Of a stretch of 64,000 bases of DNA, positions 17,564 to 29,200 are shown piece by piece (position 1 is the stretch's first letter; each line of letters begins with the position of its first letter). The notes below the pieces were generated by a model. The model had not been told where the DNA came from and did no database searches. It worked only from the letters and a program-made list of their open reading frames with translations. The stretch is from CAWDAQ01 sp963800325 (lineage in GTDB: Bacteria > Actinomycetota > Actinomycetes > Actinomycetales > Dermatophilaceae), in contig CAWDAQ010000005.1 in the NCBI GenBank assembly GCA_963800325.1, positions 62,001 to 126,000 on the forward strand, in the 5' to 3' direction. A program made the translations under genes and the position numbers.

Positions 17564-17932
17564 TCACAGTCGCGGGACGAAGCGCCTCCCGCGCAGCGCC
17601 TCGTGCACGAGCTGTGCGGCCCGGTGCGCCGCCCGCAGCCGCATCCCCTCGGCCTCGAGCGCGCCGAGCACCTCCTCGACCCCGCTCGCAGGGAGCAGGT
17701 CGGCGAGGTCGACGCGGGCGCCGCGGTAGGCCCGGCGCATCGCGACGAGCTGGGCTTCGATGTGGTGCTCGGTCACCCAGGCGAGGGCGGCCGGGTGGCG
17801 CCGCCAGGCGGCGTACCCGCGGTAGTCCGCCGGGCAGTGGTCGAGCAGCCACGACACCGCAGGCACCTGCCACCCCTCGACCTCGGGGGGCGGGACCGCC
17901 GGGGGCCATCCCGGTGGTGCGGGCGCGCTCAC
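17564..17932 (-). CDS. conserved actinobacterial protein of unknown function
   Basis: A 122-residue soluble, mostly helical protein with a Pro-rich N-terminus. The part from PAVSWLLDHCPADYRGYAAW to the basic C-terminus (EALRGRRFVPRL) resembles an uncharacterised actinobacterial family that I recall near dxs or similar loci, but I know no name or function for it. No catalytic motif is visible. The GTG at 17932 is preceded by a GAGGACC-like element. Upstream, 17956-17970 contains the palindrome GAACACGTGTTC, a possible operator. It follows dxs on the same strand, upstream of it by 133 bp. Confidence 0.7.
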   Translation of the reverse strand: MSAPAPPGWPPAVPPPEVEGWQVPAVSWLLDHCPADYRGYAAWRRHPAALAWVTEHHIEAQLVAMRRAYRGARVDLADLLPASGVEEVLGALEAEGMRLRAAHRAAQLVHEALRGRRFVPRL

Positions 17933-17982
17933 CCGGTCCTCCGATCCTCGTACTCGAACACGTGTTCGATTCTACGCCCCCC

Positions 17983-18093
17983 GGTTGTGTCCGCAGGGTC
18001 AGCGCCCCCGCGACCATCCGTGCGGACGCAGTCGGGACGACCCCGGTTGCGTCCGCAGGGTCAGCGTCCCGGCGACCATCCGTGCGGACGCTG
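17983..18093 (+). repeat. REP-like palindromic repeats, copies B and C
   Basis: Two head-to-tail copies of the same 49-bp element (17983-18031 and 18045-18093, period 62 bp), both with TCCGCA...TGCGGA arms, in the divergent spacer between the small conserved gene and the VOC gene. They differ from one another at a few positions only. Confidence 0.85.
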
Positions 18094-18124
18094 TCGGTGA
18101 TCTCGGGCGGTCGGGTCCGGCGGC

Positions 18125-18130
18125 TAGCGT
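18125..18130 (+). promoter_or_regulatory. -10 element, probable leaderless start of VOC gene
   Basis: TAGCGT ends six bases before the ATG at 18137, with no Shine-Dalgarno sequence between. The repeat pair B/C ends 31 bp upstream, so the promoter region is only lightly separated from the repeats. Confidence 0.5.
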
Positions 18131-18136
18131 GGTCGC

Positions 18137-18523
18137 ATGACCAGCAGGTTCACCGAGCTCGCCATCGACTGCGCCGACCCGCGCGCCCTCGCCCGGTTCT
18201 GGTGCGCGGTCCTCGACTACGAGGTGCACGACGAGGGCGGTGGGGTCGTCATCATCGGCCCCCGGGAGGACGGGTCGGCCGTCGCCGGGGCGGGTCCGGT
18301 GCCCCCGGAGCTGACGTTCGCGACCGTCCCCGAGGGCAAGAGCGTCAAGAACCGGCTCCACCTCGACCTCAACCCCACCGGGACGGACCAGGCGCAGGAG
18401 GTCGCCCGCCTGCTCGACCTCGGCGCCCGTCCCGCCGACGTCGGTCAGGGCGAGCAGAGCTGGGTCGTCCTCGCCGACCCGGAGGGCAACGAGTTCTGCG
18501 TCCTCGCGGGTCGCCGCGACTGA
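18137..18523 (+). CDS. VOC-family (glyoxalase-like) protein
   Basis: A 128-residue protein of the vicinal-oxygen-chelate fold, two beta-alpha-beta-beta-beta units. The start ELAIDCADPRALARFWCAVLDYEV and the end VLADPEGNEFCVL are the typical first and last units of the glyoxalase-like subgroup often annotated Glyoxalase_6. A metal-binding His/Glu set is not clearly complete (HLDL and EGNEFC are visible), so it could bind a ligand or antibiotic without catalysis. It is isolated, with REP-like repeats on both sides. Confidence 0.85.
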   Translation: MTSRFTELAIDCADPRALARFWCAVLDYEVHDEGGGVVIIGPREDGSAVAGAGPVPPELTFATVPEGKSVKNRLHLDLNPTGTDQAQEVARLLDLGARPADVGQGEQSWVVLADPEGNEFCVLAGRRD

Positions 18524-18532
18524 CTCTCCCGC

Positions 18533-18641
18533 GGGCGTCCGCACGGTCGGCGCCCCGGCGACCATCCGTGCGGACGCAAGCAGCACCCCTTCGGTTGCGT
18601 CCGCACGGTCGGCGTCCCCGCGACCATCCGTGCGGACGTTG
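18533..18641 (+). repeat. REP-like palindromic repeats, copies D and E
   Basis: A second head-to-tail pair (18533-18578 and 18593-18641, period 60 bp) in the convergent spacer between the VOC gene and the debranching-type enzyme gene. These copies share a variant middle (CACGGTCGGCG instead of CAGGGTCAGCG), which suggests the pair spread or converted together. Confidence 0.85.
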
Positions 18642-18665
18642 CGGGGTGAACTTCGGGAGTGGACG

Positions 18666-20897
18666 TCAGCCGGCGACGTCCTCGGCGCCGGCGTCCACGA
18701 CGACCTCGACGTCGTCGGGGAGGCCCTCGGTGGTGACCCCGGTGTCGTCGACGGCGACGGTGAACGGCCGCCCGGCCCAGCGCAGCCCCTCGACCCGCAG
18801 CGGCCCGACGGGTCCGGGACGCATCGGCGCGAGCCGCAGGCGCCGACCGGGGACGTCGGCCTCGATGCCGAGCAGCGCCTGGACGAGCGCGGGCGCGGCC
18901 GCCGCCGACCAGGCCTGAGGCCGGCACGAGGCCGGGTACGGCGCGGGCCGACCGTGGAGGGTCTCCCCCGCGTACACCTCGGGCAGCCGCAGGTCGAAGA
19001 CCGTCCCCGCCCGCAGCAGCGCGCGGACGAGCCGGGCCGCCTGCTCCCGGTGCCCCTCGCGGACCATGCCGAGCATGACGATCGCGGTGTCGTGGGTCCA
19101 CACCGACCCGGTGTGGTACCCGATCGGGTTGTATCCCGGGTTGTCCCGGGAGAGGGTCGCCACACCGACCTCGCGCAGCAGCCCGGGCCCGGTCAGGGTC
19201 GCCGTGACGGCACGCGCCTCCTGCGGGGTGAGGGCGCCGCTGCCGAGCGCGTGGCCCATGTTCGAGGCGACCCCGTCGACCGGGTTCCCCTCGCCGTCGA
19301 TGGCCAGGGCGAGGTAGCGGTCCCCGTCGCGCTCGACCCAGAACGCCCGGCGAACCCGGTCGGCGAGGGCACGGGCCCACTCCCGGAGGTCCTCCCCACC
19401 GTCCCGGCCGAAGGCGTCGAGGACCTCGGCCGCGCCGAGGGCGGCCTCGACGGCGTACGTCTGGGCCTCGACGAGCGCGATCGGCGCCGGGGCGATGGAG
19501 CCGTCGGCGCGGCGCATCGCGTCCCGGGAGTCCTTCCAACCCTGGTTGTTCAGGCCGGTCCCGTCGTCGACGTAGCGCAGCAGCCCGTCCGGGCTGGCCT
19601 GCGCCGCGCGACGCATCCACCCCAGCGCGCGCTCGAGGTTCGGCAGCAGGTCGGCGACGACGTCCTCGGCCAGGCCCCAGCGCCAGGCGTCGTGGAGCAG
19701 GACCACCCACAGGCTCGTCGCGTCGACGGTGCCGTAGTACTGCGTCGGCAGCCGCAGCCCGATCCGCTCGTTGACGTACTCGTCGCGGCGGACCTCGTGG
19801 AGGATCTTGCCCGGTTCCTCGACGGACGCGGGGTCCGAGACCCTGCCCTGCCGCCGGGCGAGGGCCCGCAGCGTGCCGCCGGCGAGGGCGGTGCCGAACG
19901 GCAGCATGAAGCGCGCCGCCCAGATCGAGTCCCGCCCGAACAGGGTGAGGAACCAGGGGGTGCCGGCGGCGACGAACACGTCTCCGGGCTCCCGCGGGTC
20001 GCGGAGGGTGAGCTCGCGCAGGTCGGCGATGGAGGTCTCGACGAGGTCGTCGAGCCGCTCGTCGTGGGAGCAGACCCGCGCGGCCGCCCAGTCGACCCCG
20101 TCCGCGCCGGGGTCGGCGTCGAACTCGGAGGCGCGGCGCCGGGTCGTGCGGACCGTGAGCGCGAGCGAGGCGGTCGTGCCGCGGGTGAGCTCGACGGCGA
20201 CGACGAGGCGGCCGGACCCGCCGCCGGGGTCGACGACGGCGCGGGCTGCGGGGTGGTCGAGCTCGACGCGGACGTCGTGCCGGTCGGTGGACCACGTCAG
20301 GGCCCGGCCGTCGTCGGTGGCGCTGACCGGGCACGGCGCGTTCGGGGCGTCCCCCTTGACCTCGGCGATGCTCGCGCCGTCGCCGCCCACGACCGCCGCG
20401 AGGGTCCCGCTGAAGGTGCCCTCGTCGCGCCAGGTGAGGGCGATGTCCTCGGTCATGCCGCCGTCGACGAGGCGCCGGTCGCGCTGGACCTCGCACGTCA
20501 GCTCGGGCCCGCCGTCGCCGACGTGGCGGGCGGCGCCCCAGAACAGCGAGCTGTTGCCTCGGCTGGCCGCCGCGATCGGGGCGGCGTCCTGGCCCCGCAC
20601 CCGGACGCTGAGCCGGTCCACGACGCGGTGGTCGTCGACGTAGAGCCCGGTGCCGGGCTCGCCGAACCCGCCGCCCCACTCGCTGACGGAGGTGACGTTG
20701 CCGTGGACGGCGATCTCGAGGTCGTGCAGCCACGGGTGCTGGGGCCCCCGCTCGGACCGGCCGAGCGCGGATCCCGGTGCGGGACCCGTCCCGAGGCTGG
20801 GGCCGGTGGCGACCGCGGTGATCGGGTCGGCGCCGCCGGGGACGTCGTCGGCGCCGCCGGGCGCGGAGCCGCGGCCGGTCGGGGTCACCTGGCTCAC
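18666..20897 (-). CDS. amylo-alpha-1,6-glucosidase / glycogen-debranching-type protein
   Basis: A 743-residue cytoplasmic protein with an N-terminal glycogen-debranching beta-sandwich domain (about 50-260) and a C-terminal (alpha/alpha)6-barrel glycosidase domain. Recognisable pieces are LFGRDSIWAARFMLPFGT, WGLAEDVVADLLPNLERAL, GWKDSRDAMRRADGSIAPAP and SVWTHDTAIVMLGMVREGH. Actinobacterial members are usually annotated amylo-alpha-1,6-glucosidase; the exact substrate is unproven. The first ~45 residues are low-complexity. The GTG at 20897 overlaps the stop of the hydrolase gene as GTGA; a second GTG lies three codons on. Confidence 0.87.
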   Translation of the reverse strand: MSQVTPTGRGSAPGGADDVPGGADPITAVATGPSLGTGPAPGSALGRSERGPQHPWLHDLEIAVHGNVTSVSEWGGGFGEPGTGLYVDDHRVVDRLSVRVRGQDAAPIAAASRGNSSLFWGAARHVGDGGPELTCEVQRDRRLVDGGMTEDIALTWRDEGTFSGTLAAVVGGDGASIAEVKGDAPNAPCPVSATDDGRALTWSTDRHDVRVELDHPAARAVVDPGGGSGRLVVAVELTRGTTASLALTVRTTRRRASEFDADPGADGVDWAAARVCSHDERLDDLVETSIADLRELTLRDPREPGDVFVAAGTPWFLTLFGRDSIWAARFMLPFGTALAGGTLRALARRQGRVSDPASVEEPGKILHEVRRDEYVNERIGLRLPTQYYGTVDATSLWVVLLHDAWRWGLAEDVVADLLPNLERALGWMRRAAQASPDGLLRYVDDGTGLNNQGWKDSRDAMRRADGSIAPAPIALVEAQTYAVEAALGAAEVLDAFGRDGGEDLREWARALADRVRRAFWVERDGDRYLALAIDGEGNPVDGVASNMGHALGSGALTPQEARAVTATLTGPGLLREVGVATLSRDNPGYNPIGYHTGSVWTHDTAIVMLGMVREGHREQAARLVRALLRAGTVFDLRLPEVYAGETLHGRPAPYPASCRPQAWSAAAAPALVQALLGIEADVPGRRLRLAPMRPGPVGPLRVEGLRWAGRPFTVAVDDTGVTTEGLPDDVEVVVDAGAEDVAG

Positions 20898-21493
20898 CGG
20901 ACCCGGGCGAGGAAGGCGAGGGCGCGCTGCCACATCAGCTCGGCGCTGTCGGGGTCGTACTCGTCGGACAGGCCGTGGTCCATGAACAGGTGGCTCCCTC
21001 CGGGGTAGAGGTGGTGGGCGCACTGGGCGCCGGCGCGGGCGGCCGTGCGGACGAGCCGTTCGGGGGCGCCGGCGTCGACCCACGGGTCGTCGACGGCGTG
21101 GTGGACCTCGACGGGGACGTCGCCGGGCCACGGCGTCCCGCCGCCGGACTCCTCCTCGGTGCCGCCTCCGGCGACGAGCAGGGCACCCCGCGCGCCCGGC
21201 CGGCTGCCCGCGAGGGTCTGCGCGATCCCGGCGCCCATCGAGAAGCCGGCGTAGACGAGCCGGTCCGGGAGGCCGTCGACGGCGTCCCGGGCCCCGTCGA
21301 GCAGCGCCTGCCAGCCGATCTCCCGGGCCAGGCCCGTCCCGGCGTCGTAGCCGGCCTCCCCGCCGGAGAAGGTCCGGCCCCCGTAGAGGTCCGGGACGGT
21401 CACCTCGTGGCCGGCCGCGCGGAGCCGGTCGGCGGCCGTGTGCACCGCGGGCCGCGCCCCGAGCGCGGAGTGGAACAGGACGACGTGACACAT
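20894..21493 (-). CDS. dienelactone hydrolase family protein
   Basis: A 199-residue alpha/beta hydrolase of the dienelactone-hydrolase type. It opens MCHVVLFHSALGARPAVHTAAD, the nucleophile elbow is GFSMGAG, the Asp region is HHAVDDPWVD, and the His is in YPGGSHLFMDHG. True dienelactone hydrolases use Cys at the nucleophile position; here it is Ser, as in many actinobacterial relatives. I take the ATG at 21493 with GGAGG close ahead; an in-frame ATG nine bases earlier is possible. The gene is coupled to the downstream debranching-type gene. Confidence 0.87.
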   Translation of the reverse strand: MCHVVLFHSALGARPAVHTAADRLRAAGHEVTVPDLYGGRTFSGGEAGYDAGTGLAREIGWQALLDGARDAVDGLPDRLVYAGFSMGAGIAQTLAGSRPGARGALLVAGGGTEEESGGGTPWPGDVPVEVHHAVDDPWVDAGAPERLVRTAARAGAQCAHHLYPGGSHLFMDHGLSDEYDPDSAELMWQRALAFLARVR

Positions 21494-21622
21494 GGCCTCC
21501 ATCCTGTCCCACCCCCGGCCCGGCTCCCAACCGGGGCGGTCAGGACGCTCGCCCACCCCCCGCCGGGGGCCGTCGGGGAGTCCCCCGGCGGCCCCTGCCC
21601 GGGCCCGTGGCGGAGGGCCGCG

Positions 21623-24406
<2,784 letters not shown>

Positions 24407-24434
24407 TGCCGGCTCCCTTCACGCGAACACGATT

Positions 24435-24452
24435 TATCTTGACGTCAAGATA
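24435..24452 (-). promoter_or_regulatory. 18-bp perfect palindrome upstream of acnA
   Basis: TATCTTGACGTCAAGATA is a perfect inverted repeat 28 bp ahead of the aconitase start, set in an AT-richer stretch where the promoter should lie. It has the size and form of a MarR/TetR/GntR-type operator. The regulator is not in the window; the sequence does not resemble the AcnR site I know from corynebacteria. Confidence 0.65.
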
Positions 24453-24573
24453 TCTAACCACACCCCGTGCGCGGCCGCACCTGACGCCCGGCGGGGATCC
24501 GCTCCCGAGACTTCCGCACCCCGGGGGGGGCTGTCGACCCCTGTCGGCGGCGGGGCGCGGACCCGGCGGCCCC

Positions 24574-24636
24574 TCACCCGCCCCGCGCGGGCGCGGCCGG
24601 CTCGAACGTCGCGACGCACTCGACGTGGTGGGTCAT
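24574..24636 (-). pseudogene. stranded 3' end of the TRAM-domain RNA methyltransferase gene
   Basis: The minus strand reads MTHHVECVATFEPAAPARGG and a stop. The first eight residues equal the conserved C-terminal motif of the methyltransferase encoded at 36041-37297 (MTHHVECVALLEKTGSDLR). The fragment therefore looks like the original last 20 codons of that gene, cut off by the 11.5-kb insertion and left beside acnA. It has no start region and should not be translated. Confidence 0.85.
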
Positions 24637-24637
24637 C
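24614..24637. repeat. 24-bp direct repeat, left island boundary (att-like)
   Basis: These 24 bases are identical to 36078-36101 and in the same orientation; the match ends abruptly on both sides. On the minus strand they encode MTHHVECV, the end of the methyltransferase. This is the form of an attachment-site core created by integration into a gene end. Confidence 0.85.
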
Positions 24638-24901
24638 AGAAAGGCACCGATGGCAGTGAGCATGAGCGCGATCCTTGGCGATCGACAGCAGTCATGAGCC
24701 AAAGCTAGCCCGTGGCCTGCTGCGTTGGAGTCTGAGGACCCTGATGGCGTCGGCACGCTGTTTCGGGCCATTGAGATTCAAAGCGTGCCCGAACCGAGCC
24801 CCTGCGGAACCTGAAGCGCCCCAAGCTCTCTGCCGCCCCTGTGCGGGTTGCGGCTCTCGGTTGAGGGTCGCGTAGTGGCCGTCCTCGAGCAACGTGGCCG
24901 A
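24638..24901. other. island left-end spacer without recognisable gene
   Basis: Relatively AT-richer DNA between the left repeat and the jetD stop. No reading frame resembles a known protein, no tRNA-like or terminator hairpin with a T-tract stood out. It may be remnant island DNA, possibly where a lost integrase gene was. Confidence 0.5.
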
Positions 24902-26233
24902 TCAGCTGCCGTGATGACCGGTCACGAGGTCATTCGCGAGCATTTCCGCGACAGCCTCCTCCTCGACGGCGAGCCCGTGCTCCGCCATCACCTCCGCAAG
25001 CTTCGGGTCCCACGGCGAGGGAGCCGGGCGCCCCACTAGGCGGCGCGAACGCGGTTTGCCCTCAACCACAGCGACGTAGTCCGCGGCCGTGTACCGCCAC
25101 GGTATCCATGGAATCCGCTGATGGAGTGCATGCCCGATCCGCAGGCCGGGCCAGTCGAAGTCGCCGTGGTATCTGCACTCGGCGCCGAGGGCGGTCAGGA
25201 TGGCGAGCAGGTCGACCACGGCGGTGCCGGGCTGGCCCCACGTGCAGATCAGCACCGGAGCAGCCGCGGTGGCAGCTGACCGTCCCCAGCGTTCGGCCAC
25301 GACCTCGATGATCGTCGGGTTCTCGCAGGCGTGGATCACCCGGTCGGGCGGCAGCGCTGCGACACCGCCCGAACGGACCTGGTCCAGGGTCAGCACCAGC
25401 GGCACCCGGGCCGTCCGCATCGCCTCCAGCGACGAGACGGTCGCCTGCGCGGTGGAGCCGGTCGCCCCGGTCGCCGCCGGGACGCCCAGGCACAGGACCG
25501 TTGAGGCGACGTTGGAGAGTACGACGCCGGCCGCTGCCCAGGCATCGCGGCTGGAGAGTGCGCCCGGCGCAAAGGCAGCCTCGACGGCGGCGGCAGCGAG
25601 CCGGCCGAGCGGACGGGAAGAGTCAAGGGCGTGCGCGTCGCCGGTGATCCGTCGTGCCAGCACCGGCAGCGGCTCCCCCGCCGACGGCAGCGCCTCCAGG
25701 ACCGCTGCCGCCAGCTCCACCAAACAGGCCCCGACGCTCGGCCCCTGCGCCGCGCCCGTCCGTACGGCCTCCGCCCGCGCCGCCCGCTTGAGCCCTCCCG
25801 ACGCGCACCACTGCTCCCACCAGGGGCCGAGACCGGCGAAGCGAGCGGCGGCGGCGCGCAGTCCGGCTTCGGCCTCCGCCCAGGCGGCCGCCTTCCGCTC
25901 GCGCTCGGCGGCGCGGTCGACGGCCGGTCCGGTCAGCGTCTCGACGGCGTCGGCGAGCCCCGCTGGCCACGGACCGCGTCGCAGAATCGCCTCGACGTCG
26001 GCCAGCTCCACCCGCAGGGTCGACCCCGTCCGCCGTGGCCGCCCGACCAGCCGCGCCGCCGCGGCCCGCTGAGCGTCGGTCGGGTCGTTGAGCTGGACGA
26101 CGCCGGTCAGTGTCGATCCCCCGGATGCGGCGATCCGAGGGCGCGCCCGGGCCAGCAGCCAGGCCATCTCGGGCACGCCGAGGAGCCGGTCCAGCGCGGT
26201 CCGGTCCCCCTCGGTCGTCGGCTCCTCCATCAT
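24902..26233 (-). CDS. jetD: Wadjet nuclease subunit JetD (TIGR02679/DUF2399-type, Toprim)
   Basis: The last of four coupled genes, 443 residues. The C-terminal third is a Toprim-like domain: Glu304 in ACENPTIIEVV and the acidic triad segment GDFDWPGLRIG (358-363), as expected for the topoisomerase-VI-like DNA-cleaving subunit. The N-terminal part matches the TIGR02679 family by general appearance. In Wadjet systems JetD cuts circular plasmid DNA after loop extrusion by JetABC. The ATG at 26233 overlaps the jetC stop; a second ATG follows at once. Both acidic motifs are intact, so the nuclease looks active. Confidence 0.88.
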   Translation of the reverse strand: MMEEPTTEGDRTALDRLLGVPEMAWLLARARPRIAASGGSTLTGVVQLNDPTDAQRAAAARLVGRPRRTGSTLRVELADVEAILRRGPWPAGLADAVETLTGPAVDRAAERERKAAAWAEAEAGLRAAAARFAGLGPWWEQWCASGGLKRAARAEAVRTGAAQGPSVGACLVELAAAVLEALPSAGEPLPVLARRITGDAHALDSSRPLGRLAAAAVEAAFAPGALSSRDAWAAAGVVLSNVASTVLCLGVPAATGATGSTAQATVSSLEAMRTARVPLVLTLDQVRSGGVAALPPDRVIHACENPTIIEVVAERWGRSAATAAAPVLICTWGQPGTAVVDLLAILTALGAECRYHGDFDWPGLRIGHALHQRIPWIPWRYTAADYVAVVEGKPRSRRLVGRPAPSPWDPKLAEVMAEHGLAVEEEAVAEMLANDLVTGHHGS

Positions 26234-29200
26234 CCGAACAGCGAGTCATCTGCCTGCGGCGTACCGTCCTCGCCGCCGGCCCGGGCGGCGCCGTCGACCT
26301 CGGCGAGCCTGGTGCGACGCGACCCGTTCCACTGCCAGCGGGTGACGCCGACCGCGTCGACACCTTCGACGCGGGAGAGCTGGGCGATGGCGAGGCCGGG
26401 CACCTGCGGATAGCAGCCCCACTCCCGCTCACTGGTCATCACCACGTCGAGGTCGAAGGTGGCCAGCAGACCCAGCGACTTGGCGCGGGAGTCGTCGTCG
26501 ACGCCTGCGAAGGCTTCGTCGAGCAGGATCAGCCGCGGCGCGTGCGGCCCGGCGGAGTTGTAGTGCGACGAGGCTGCGGCGAAAAGCGGCACCGACATCG
26601 CCAGCACCCGCTCGCCGCCCGAGGCCGGGCCAGTGGCCGAGCGCCACTGTCCGCTCTGCCAGCGCTCGATGGCGAACGAGTGCCACTGCCGGTAGTCCAG
26701 TGCCTGCTCCAGGTGCTCCGCCCAGCCGCCGGTGGGGTCGGCCTGGCGCACCTCCGCGATCCGGGCCTGCAGGAACTCCGCGATCGCTGACCGGTCGGCA
26801 GGTGTCCAGGTGGCGTCGGAACGGATCATCAGGTCACGGGCGGCCGTGAGGCCAGCGGGCCCGTCGCCCCGCTCGCGCCAGCGGACGCGCAGCTGCATGC
26901 CGGTGGAGGTCTTTCGGTCGGCGAGCTCGGCGTTCATCCGGTCGATCTGCGCCTCGGCCGACAGCAGCAGCTCGTGCAGCTCTCCGGCGACCTCGTTGAC
27001 CAGGTGGTTCTCCAAGATTTCCCGCTCCCGGGCGCTGAGCAACCGCTCGCGCTGCTCGAGGTCGTCGGCCAGGCGTACAGCGAGCCGGTCGACGTCGATC
27101 TCTTCGCTCAGGTACCGCACGCGGGCTACGACGACGTCCCCACGCTGGTCGAGGAAGGAGGTGTGCCCGTGGCGGCTCATCTGGGTTGAGAGCTCCTGGG
27201 CTGCTGTGGACGTGCGCTGCTGCGCCCGGCTCCAGGCGTCGTCGTTCTCCTCGACGCCGTCGAGCTCGTGCTCGGCGCCCCGGGAGAAGGTCAGCGCGGC
27301 GGTGACGTTCCACTCCTCGTGTTCATCCGGGTCGGGTACCTCCACGTCGGGCAGCGCCACGCGGATCAGCCCGGTCGCGGCGAAGCCGCGCAGCTCTCCG
27401 ATCACCCGCTCCCGCTCGGCCGCGGCCTCCTCGCGGCGGGTCCCGAGCTCGCGGACCTTCTCCCCCAGGGTGCCGCGGCGGCCAGCCGCGGTCAGTTGCT
27501 CCCCGCCGATGCGCTTCAGGTCGGCCGCCACCTCCGCAAGCGCGGTCGTGATCTTGCCAAGGCGCGTCTCCAGCTCGGAGACCGACGCGCCGACGGTGGC
27601 GCGGACTGCGTTGGCGTGGGCCCGCAGCGTGGCGGCCTCGGTGCGCATCTCGCGCGCGGCGCCCTCGCGTTCCTCCAGGATCATCGTGGCCTCGGCGGCC
27701 CGCTCGGTGGCGGCCCGGCGGGCTGCCTCCGCGTCCCCCGCTCGCTGCGCCGCGGTTCGCAGCTCGATCAGAGCCTCGGAGTAGGCCCCCACCGCTGTCA
27801 GCGCCCCGTCCAGCGCCGCCAGCGTGGTGCCGGTGCCGAGGTCGGCGGCGGCCTCGGCCAGCTCGCCGGCAGCCTCCTCGGCCGCGGCGGTGGTCCTCTC
27901 CCAGATCTGCTGGGCCTGCGCCACGGCGGTCTGCGCCACCTGCAGCTCGCGCCCGGCGGCGGCGACCCTCTCGTGGGCCGCGGCCAGGTCACGCTCGGTG
28001 GCCACGGGATAGCCAGCGCGCTCGGCGTCGACGTGAGCGGTGGCCTCGTCGAGCTTGGCGATGAGCTCATGAGTGCTCACCAGCGCGGAGACCAGCTCGG
28101 CCTCCTCGCCGCGCAGCCGGACGAGGGTCGCGCGCCGGGTCGCCTCACGGGCTCCGGCGCCGACGTACTCGGGGCGCTCTTTGCTCCATGTGCCTCGGGC
28201 CGGGCCCGCGCCCCAGCGACCGGCGGCGTCGACCCAGAGCGCGGCCCCGGAGCCCTCGCCGAGCCCGACGCGCGCCAGCACGCCGGCCACGACCGCGGCT
28301 GGTACCGCGGCGTCCGGCCCAACGGCCGGCACGAGCAGCGCCGCCAGCGAGGCGCCGGAACCGGGCTCGGGCCTGCTGGCAGCGAGCACGACGTCACCGT
28401 GGGCCGACAGCGTGCCGTCGGGGAAGAGCCAGGCGTCCAGCAGCCCGGCCGACTGCAGCGCCGCCTCGATCCCGGCCCGGTCGGCGTCGGCGACGTCGTC
28501 CGCGAAGTCGGTCAGCCGCCACAGCGGCGCACCCGGGGCGCTCTCGCGTGCCGACGACTCGCGACCAGGCGCGGCTGGCGGCGCCGGGTCGCGCCCAGCC
28601 TCCAGGTCGGCGATCTGGGGGAGGACCTCGCCGAGGTGCTCGCCCAGCCGGTCCCGCTCGTGCTCTGCAGTGACCTTGCGCCGGCCCAGGTCCTCCAGTG
28701 CGGACGACGCCGCAGCGTCCACCGCAGTCCGGGCCGGTGACTCCCCGTCGAGGCTGCGGGCCCAGTCCTCGGCCGCCTGAGCCAGTTCGTCGGGCCCGGC
28801 TGCAGGAACCACGAGCGAAAGCCCACCCAGGTAGTCGCGAACCCCGTCGCGGTAGCCCGTGGCCGCCTCCTCGACGTCGGCCGCGGCCCACTGGAGCTGC
28901 TCGGCCCGGGTCGTCTCGGCTGCCTCGGCGGCGTCGAGCGCGCTCCGCGCCCGGGCTGCCTCGCCCTCCGCGGCGCGCACACGGTCGGCGAAGCGGCGCA
29001 CGTGCGCGATCTGTTCACGACGGCGGGCCAAGGCCCGCCGCGCGGCGGGCTCGTCCCGGGAGATCGCGTGATGGTCGGCTGCCAGACCGGCCTTGCCGGC
29101 GAGCCGGGCCGCGATCTGATCGTGCTGGGCCGCAGCGGCGAGGGCGTCGTCGTGGCGGCGCACGGCCTCGGCCGCGTCCGTGCCGTCCCGTTGGGCCCGA

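Noticed and set aside
17983..18641. CRISPR array
   Set aside because: The repeats are palindromic over their whole length, occur in two pairs of two with a gene between, and have no series of unique spacers or cas genes.
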